This document shows positions 58,736 through 64,000 of a DNA stretch of 64,000 nucleotides, piece by piece; within the stretch, counting starts at the first letter, position 1, and each line of letters opens with the position of its first letter. Location of the stretch: the NCBI GenBank assembly GCA_944548615.1, contig OX155961.1:25802469-25866468 (forward strand), in the 5' to 3' direction. The notes beneath the pieces were generated by a model. It was not told the DNA's origin. It saw nothing but the letters and a program-made list of their open reading frames with translations, and did no database searches. Both the position numbers and the translations under genes were made by a program. The DNA comes from Micropterix aruncella (lineage: Eukaryota > Arthropoda > Insecta > Lepidoptera > Micropterigidae).

Positions 58736-58979
58736 TATAAACACCTTAGTATGGTTGATTAAAAGAGATTTTCATATGATAACTAACCCGCCCATTGTGA
58801 AATTTCACAATATAGAGTAGAAAGAAACAAACAATTATGTGCGCGCCCGAGCGCTGATCAATATGCGTATTTAGGATAGTCGGTGACATTTCAAAAGACC
58901 CAAACCTGATGAGCAAGATGTACCGAAATTTATTACCGTCCATCTCAGACATGTCATTGTGAATGTTTTGATTTTAATT
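58736..58979. other. No recognisable feature
   Basis: No coding region or repeat identified. Confidence 0.35.
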
Positions 58980-59560
58980 CTTATAGATCAGCGTTTATAT
59001 ATCAGCGTTTCCCAAATGAACAAAGGGCCACGAAATAGATCAGCGTTTCCCAAATGATCAAATGGCCACGAAAAAATAAAATACCGGTTCGCAGCATTGT
59101 CTCCTTATTGTTTGAGCCATTCATACTCATAAATGAGCAAATGGTGTGGTACGTCATTGTTTGGCGCTCTATACTTCAGCAGTTATAAAGGAACATTTAT
59201 TAGGACTGGACACTAATCTGAAAGAATATTTTCCTCCGATCATCAGTAGACAAGCGTGGATAAAGAACCTATTTTCAGTTAATATAGAATTAATCGATTT
59301 CAAATGTCAACTCGCTAATTGAACTATCATGTGACACAACACTCAAGAGCATATTCAAGAAAATATCAGTTCTGCTAAAGCCCAGCTTTAGCAGTACAAG
59401 CGATAACATTTCTAACGCCTTTTATCGCGACCTATAAGTGTAAAGAAGGGTTTTCTGAAAAATTATTATGGAAACTAATTCAAAATACAGACCTAAGAAT
59501 AAAGTCAATGTCATTCCCGCAAAATTGGAGTTCCTAGCTAAAAATAAACAGCTTCATTCT
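58980..59560 (+). pseudogene. hAT-like transposase C-terminal relic
   Basis: GLDTNLKEYFPPIISRQAWI then KNLFSVNIELIDFKCQLAN, and in another frame IELSCDTTLKSIFKKISVLL. The order (LxxYFPxxxxxxxWIxxPF...ELxxLSxDxxLKxxF) matches hAT transposase C-termini. Frame breaks and stops near 59320 onward. The duplicated CAGCGTTTCCCAAATGA at about 58988 and 59041 could be an end remnant. Confidence 0.55.
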
Positions 59561-59694
59561 CCTCACTAACAGTAGTCAAATAATATAAATACAATGTAAA
59601 TATTACATTATTTTTATATTTTATATCAACTATATTTTATACATAGGTACTTATATTGCCTAAAATTTACTTCTATTTAGTCTAAAATTAAAAA

Positions 59695-60250
59695 AAATCG
59701 GTTGTGTCACCCCAAGACTTTCCTGACTAGTATCCGGGGAGGTGCGAAAAAACAGCGACATTTTTTACTCTAGTACCCCAAATTTGTATGGCAGGTACCC
59801 CAAACGTTGGTCGTAAGTACCCCAAAAACTAATAGGTTCTTCCGATGGTTAACAGAAGCTTCTATGCCAAATTTTAACTTAGACAGATTAAGCGTCTGGG
59901 CGCTATCGCGGAAACAATTTTTTCGCCGGGAACCCCAAATTTGTATGGGAGGTACCACAACCGTAGGGCGTAGGGACTCCAAAAACTAATGGGTTCCTCC
60001 GACGGTTAACAGAAGCTTATATACCAAATTTCAGCTCAATCCGATTAAGCGTCTGGGCGCTATCGTGGAAGAATACATACATACAGACAGACATACAGAC
60101 ATACAGACATACATACAGACAGAGATCGGTCTGGAAATAGTCTCAATCGTCTCAGGGAGTCTCAAAATATATATTCCCATCTTCATCTCAAAATTTTTTT
60201 TTAGCGCGATCACAATACTTTCCTTTCCGATAGGTCGTCAGGAAAGTAAA
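59695..60250 (-). repeat. Family A, complete inverted copy
   Basis: Right end inverse ATCGGTTGTGTCACCCCAAG at the left, core TACCAAATTTCAGCTCAATC, and the left-end inverse ACAATACTTTCCTTTCCGAT...CAGGAAAGTAA at the right. Internally it also carries two direct blocks of about 180 bases (GGTACCCCAAACG-type and AACAGAAGCTT) at about 59790-59890 and 59945-60050. Confidence 0.8.
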
Positions 60251-60999
60251 AAATAGTGAGACAGGAAAAGGAAGCATATAAATAACCGTGCCAGTTTAAG
60301 AATCGCTGCTATAGAGCATATTTTTGTTATGATTCTATTAGATCTGTATTATTAGGAAGCTATGGCTTCCCTACATTATATTTGTACCATACCGTATAGT
60401 TTACTATATATATTTTGTAAGACTTTGGTATATCATGCCACACGTGATTATACTTCTTTTTCCTTATTTTCGAATTCAAATATTTTAAAATTAATAAAGA
60501 CATAAATGGTTTAAGTTCTATTACTGTTTACCGTTTCATAGTGTGTTTGTTTTAAATTTTACGCATTCAACAATATCTTATAGTACTTACTAGTAACCAT
60601 TATATGATTATTATTCTGTACCATATTATTTGATTGATTATCATTATACGGTTATCAAAATAATCTGAATTGTAATAGAAATTGTTGTCGGAAATGCGAT
60701 GCCCATTAAAGTCATTATAGCCTTTAGCCATATATGGCATATATAGCTTTAGTCTATATATAGCCTATTATAGCCTATCATGTAATAGGCTATATCCTTT
60801 GAAGCATAGTATTTGCATATACCTCTAATTCTCTATGCTTTTATAATAATATAGAAACGAAAACTTCATTTAATTTTGATTGCTAATTAACAAATCATAG
60901 CTGAGTAATTATTAATAAATATTAATTTTCAAGTCATTTATTTATTTATTTATTTATATATTTAATAATTAATTACTATGAAACATTGATTTGCTTTCA
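60251..60999. other. No recognisable feature
   Basis: AT-rich, with repeated TATAGCCTATTATAGCC-like text near 60720-60790. Not a gene. Confidence 0.35.
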
Positions 61000-61110
61000 A
61001 AAATAACAGGAACCGAATGGCAAAACCTTAACCTTTTGCTTGTTTGATTCTGTCACCCAACTGGGACTAGCCCGTTTTAGGGTGGACAATTGCATTTTAG
61101 GAAAAAAAGC
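61000..61110 (-). mobile_element. LINE 3' end, inverted
   Basis: Inverse of 56935-57110 (CAGGAACCGAATGGCAAAAC; CCTTTTGCTTGTTTGATTC). Confidence 0.6.
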
Positions 61111-61498
61111 AAATATATTCATGTTAATATAATCAATTCGTCCATAGATCGAATTAAACGTTTAAAAGTAAACAAGTAAGTAAAACTGTAAATCTTTTGA
61201 ACTGTTAACTGTTAATTAAAAATTGAAACATTTTCAAGAAAAACAAAAGTTTTTTTTTCTCTAAACATATAGAAGAGTGTATGTATAACCTATTGCAGGA
61301 CCCACCTTCGAAAGATACGAAACCCTCGGCATGCCAGTCAATCTGTTTAATACAATAAAACATAATATAATTTATTTCTACTCCAGTAGGTAGACACTCC
61401 ACTTGGATACGTCATTTTTTTTTTTATTTTTTTATTTTTTTTATTAAAGAAAAGCACATTTTTTTATGGCAGTACATTGTAAGTTTAACAATATAGGC
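61111..61498. other. No recognisable feature
   Basis: A T-rich run near 61418-61445 could be an old LINE tail. The 65-codon frame at 61205-61402 shows no domain. Confidence 0.35.
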
Positions 61499-61840
61499 TT
61501 AACCCCTCGCGGCCCGCGGTTTGAATTTTAATGTGTGCCTTACGGCCCGTAAGAAATTCGCGAGTCTCAAAAAAAAGATGGCGTTTCAGAAAAAAAACGA
61601 TTACTCCGAAACTGTCACACCGATCGTCTAAAAAAGACCTGTTTTATGTTCCTATTGAAATTTGCTATTAGATATTTGTAACGTCGTTATGTAAAGCAAT
61701 AAAGATTATTCATAATTATTAGTCAAAGTTGTACTAACATAATTAGCGGTCGGCCTCGCCTGGCCATTTCGGGCCGTCTGGGGTTCGACGGTAAATATCA
61801 ATTCTGGACGTTTCGGGCCGTCTGGTACGCGAGGGGTTAA
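61499..61840. mobile_element. TTAA-flanked MITE, family 2
   Basis: TTAA at 61499-61502 and 61837-61840. Inverted termini CCCCTCGCG and CGCGAGGGG. Subterminal GGCCCG repeats (TTACGGCCCGTAAG; TTTCGGGCCGTCTGG twice). No coding frame. It shares the target and CCCCTC start with family 1 but a different interior. Confidence 0.82.
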
Positions 61841-62405
61841 ATGTAAATAATAGCAAAATAGAAAGCACCGCAGACCAATTTTTTTAAAATCAACGCCGCC
61901 TAACTAGGCCTAGGCCCGTACTAAGGCAAGCGTACCAAGTAGAGTGGCTTGTGCATACTTTAGAATATTTAATTTAAAAGATATGCTAGGTATCAAATAA
62001 TATAAAAAATTAACTAATAATAATAAACATTGTAATTTGAGTGTAGTGTGATGTAACTGTAGTGTAGTGTAGTGTGATGTAAATGTAGCTGTAGTGTGCT
62101 GGAAAAATAACATTCAGTAAATGGTGAAATAATTAAACTGAATAATAATAATATAATGTCGTAATAAATACAATAAAATATAAAAATATTATTAATGAAT
62201 CGAAATCGAAATAAAGGAAAAAATTATATCTCAATAAATATTTAAAGAATCATATTTAAATAGTCCGAGGATACAATTATATATAAAATGTCCATGTTAC
62301 AAGTTAAAATATATATTTCAATATAATTCAATTAAGAAAAGAGAAAAACAAGAATAGCGATTTAATAAAATAATAATAATAGTAATTCAATTTATTTAAA
62401 TTAAA
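61841..62405 (-). mobile_element. 3' region of the right-edge LINE
   Basis: 61893-61935 (GCCTAACTAGGCCTAGGCCC) matches the 3' UTR of the LINE at 34604-35560. The stretch from 62405 down to about 61890 is AT-rich noncoding sequence between the stop and the family 3' end. Confidence 0.6.
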
Positions 62406-64000
62406 TTACATAAGAATATCAAATATTTGGTGGCTAATATCCCGACCTTCATTCAGAAGCCACCTGTGACACCGTTTTTTAAATTGGTCTTTACTGTATA
62501 CGATTTTTATCGACTCATCCAATTCGTTGTATATCCTGGGGCCTATACTCATAAGATGCCTCTGACCAAAAGATGTTTTCGTTCGACGGACGTCTAACAT
62601 ATCCGCCACGGATCGCCTTGTTCGGTGTGCTTGTTGTGTGGGCGCTCTCTTAATTTGAAATTGAATAAAAACCAGAAAAATTTTTAAATAAAGTTGCCTT
62701 ACTTCAAGTACACTGAACTCTTCAAAAAGTTTTTCTGACGGGTATCTGTATGGTTTACGGGTGATAATTTTAATTATCAGCTTCTGTGCTACCTCTACTT
62801 GATGGATAATTGTTTTGGAGCAACCTCCCCACCCAATGATCCCGTAACTCAAAATGCTTTGACACAAGGCGTAATAGGTAGTTTTTAATGTTTTGGGGTC
62901 TAGAATATTCCTTAAATCTTTAAATATGTATGCCAGACGTCTGATCCTTGAAGACAATAAGTCTATATGATCAGCCCATCTCAGCTTATTATCTACGACT
63001 ATGCCCAAGTATTTTAAGGACAGCACTTTTTTTAATGGCTCACAATTGCATTGACGGTTCATGCATTGATGAATAGTTATCGAATTGGCATCTGGTGGTT
63101 GTCCTCTCTTATCTATGCTGAAAGTTAAGTACTTAGTTTTTTCGGTATTAAGTGTGAGTAGTGAGTCGTCCAGCCACTCTTTAACAATGTCCATTTCTTT
63201 ATTGGCCTTTGAGAAAACATGCTGCCAGCTACTGCCGTTAAAGATGATTACCGTATCATCTGCAAATGATATAGCTTTACTGGGCGTCAGGTTGTAGAGG
63301 TCATTTATGTATATAAGGAATAAAATAGGCCCCAAAACACTTCCCTGTGGCACGCCGTATGAGAGACTTTTCACGTCGCTGGAAGTATCAGCGATCGAAG
63401 TGATTTGCGTCCTTTCGGATATATAGCTTTCAAACCATTTCAAATTTTGATCTTTTACACCTATGGTCAGTAGTCTTTTTAAAAGGATATCGTGAGATAC
63501 AGTATCGAACGCCTTGGATAAGTCGAGAAAAATAGCAAGACATTTCTCTCCCTTGTCGACAAGCGCTGTTATGGTTTTCGTGGCCTCTGCAATAGCATCA
63601 GCCGTACCCATTTCCTGCCTAAAGCCATATTGGTTGGACGATAAAAGACTATTGATATCCAGATATTCTACTAGCCTATTTTTAACAACTTTCTCAATGA
63701 TTTTAGAGAGAGTACACAGTAGTGAAATGGGCCTATAATTATTTACATCGAGTTTATCGCCGCACTTGAAAACAGGTACGATTTTTGCGCATTTAAGTCT
63801 TGTTGGAAATAATCCTAGTTTAAAACTTAGATTTATTATAAATGATATCGGTGAGCTTAAATAATCCTTTCCAATTCTATAAATATCACTAGTTAGACCA
63901 TCCATACCTGAGGAACGAGACTGTTTTAATGAGTTAATGCTTTTACAAACTTCATTTGGCGATGTTGGAGTTAGGGAAAACACAGTAGTAGGTATCCCTT
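62406..64000 (-). CDS. LINE reverse transcriptase, long open frame running off the window
   Basis: About 530 codons open on the - strand with no stop or shift to the window edge; the nearest GTG at 63983 is not a true start. Motifs in order: SRSSGMDGLTSDIY, NNYRPISLLCTLSKIIEKV, FLDLSKAFDTVSHDIL (catalytic Asp), YGVPQGSVLGPILFLIYIND, ISFADDTVIIF (catalytic DD), LTLNTEKTKYLTF, KYLGIVVDNKLRWADHI, then thumb and connection ([33 protein letters not shown]). These are jockey/CR1-type RT motifs with catalytic residues intact. The endonuclease and any first ORF would lie beyond 64000. No RNase H follows. Other truncated copies of the family lie at 17900, 34604 and 52290. Confidence 0.92.
   Translation of the reverse strand, partial: GIPTTVFSLTPTSPNEVCKSINSLKQSRSSGMDGLTSDIYRIGKDYLSSPISFIINLSFKLGLFPTRLKCAKIVPVFKCGDKLDVNNYRPISLLCTLSKIIEKVVKNRLVEYLDINSLLSSNQYGFRQEMGTADAIAEATKTITALVDKGEKCLAIFLDLSKAFDTVSHDILLKRLLTIGVKDQNLKWFESYISERTQITSIADTSSDVKSLSYGVPQGSVLGPILFLIYINDLYNLTPSKAISFADDTVIIFNGSSWQHVFSKANKEMDIVKEWLDDSLLTLNTEKTKYLTFSIDKRGQPPDANSITIHQCMNRQCNCEPLKKVLSLKYLGIVVDNKLRWADHIDLLSSRIRRLAYIFKDLRNILDPKTLKTTYYALCQSILSYGIIGWGGCSKTIIHQVEVAQKLIIKIITRKPYRYPSEKLFEEFSVLEVRQLYLKIFLVFIQFQIKRAPTQQAHRTRRSVADMLDVRRTKTSFGQRHLMSIGPRIYNELDESIKIVYSKDQFKKRCHRWLLNEGRDISHQIFDILM

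Overview
The window looks like gene-poor, AT-rich, repeat-dense nuclear DNA of an insect, most likely a moth or butterfly. Three things point to this: A|T-inserted Helitrons with the short ends usual in Lepidoptera (TCTATACTAATATT... to CTAG, and TCTTATATATAAAAATG... to CTAG), abundant non-LTR retrotransposon debris, and an insect furin-like protease 2 gene. No bacterial features, CRISPR arrays or rRNA were seen. The species cannot be named from this sequence alone.

Two host genes are supported. The main one is a multi-exon + strand gene for furin-like protease 2 (Fur2), a proprotein convertase. Fourteen exons at 37917-58366 join in phase to 2962 coding bases. They cover the C-terminal prodomain, the whole subtilisin-like catalytic domain, the P domain and several furin-type cysteine-rich repeats. 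The signal peptide and early prodomain were not found, and the last visible exon ends in an open donor, so the gene is incomplete at both ends. The second is a small, apparently intronless gene for a secreted protein (32932-33510, +). It resembles insect DUF1091/ML-like lipid-binding proteins and has its own TATA box. A decayed duplicate of its 5' half lies about 5 kb upstream.

Layout. 1-11 kb: a roughly 620-bp tandem satellite, a Tc1 relic, a LINE relic, noncoding families called A and B here, and a (TA)n tract of about 336 bp. 11-17 kb: an RNase H-bearing LINE bounded by (TA)n, then a second LINE on the - strand. 17-26 kb: LINE tails, A and B copies, a MADF relic and a complete non-autonomous Helitron. 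26-34 kb: a tRNA-like SINE, the decayed gene duplicate, a PIF/Harbinger-like transposon with a MADF gene relic, LINE relics, a mariner/LINE chimera and the small secreted-protein gene. 34-37.9 kb: a LINE, tandem repeats and a TA-flanked MITE. 37.9-58.4 kb: Fur2, whose long introns hold Helitrons, TTAA-flanked MITEs, LINEs, mariner and family A/B copies. 58.4-64 kb: a SINE, a hAT relic, a family A copy, a second TTAA MITE and a long open LINE reading frame running off the right edge.

No new multi-gene system was found. The most notable points are a possible truncated Fur2 isoform, exact-ended transposons with intact target duplications, chimeric transposon reading frames, and the dense unclassified families A and B.
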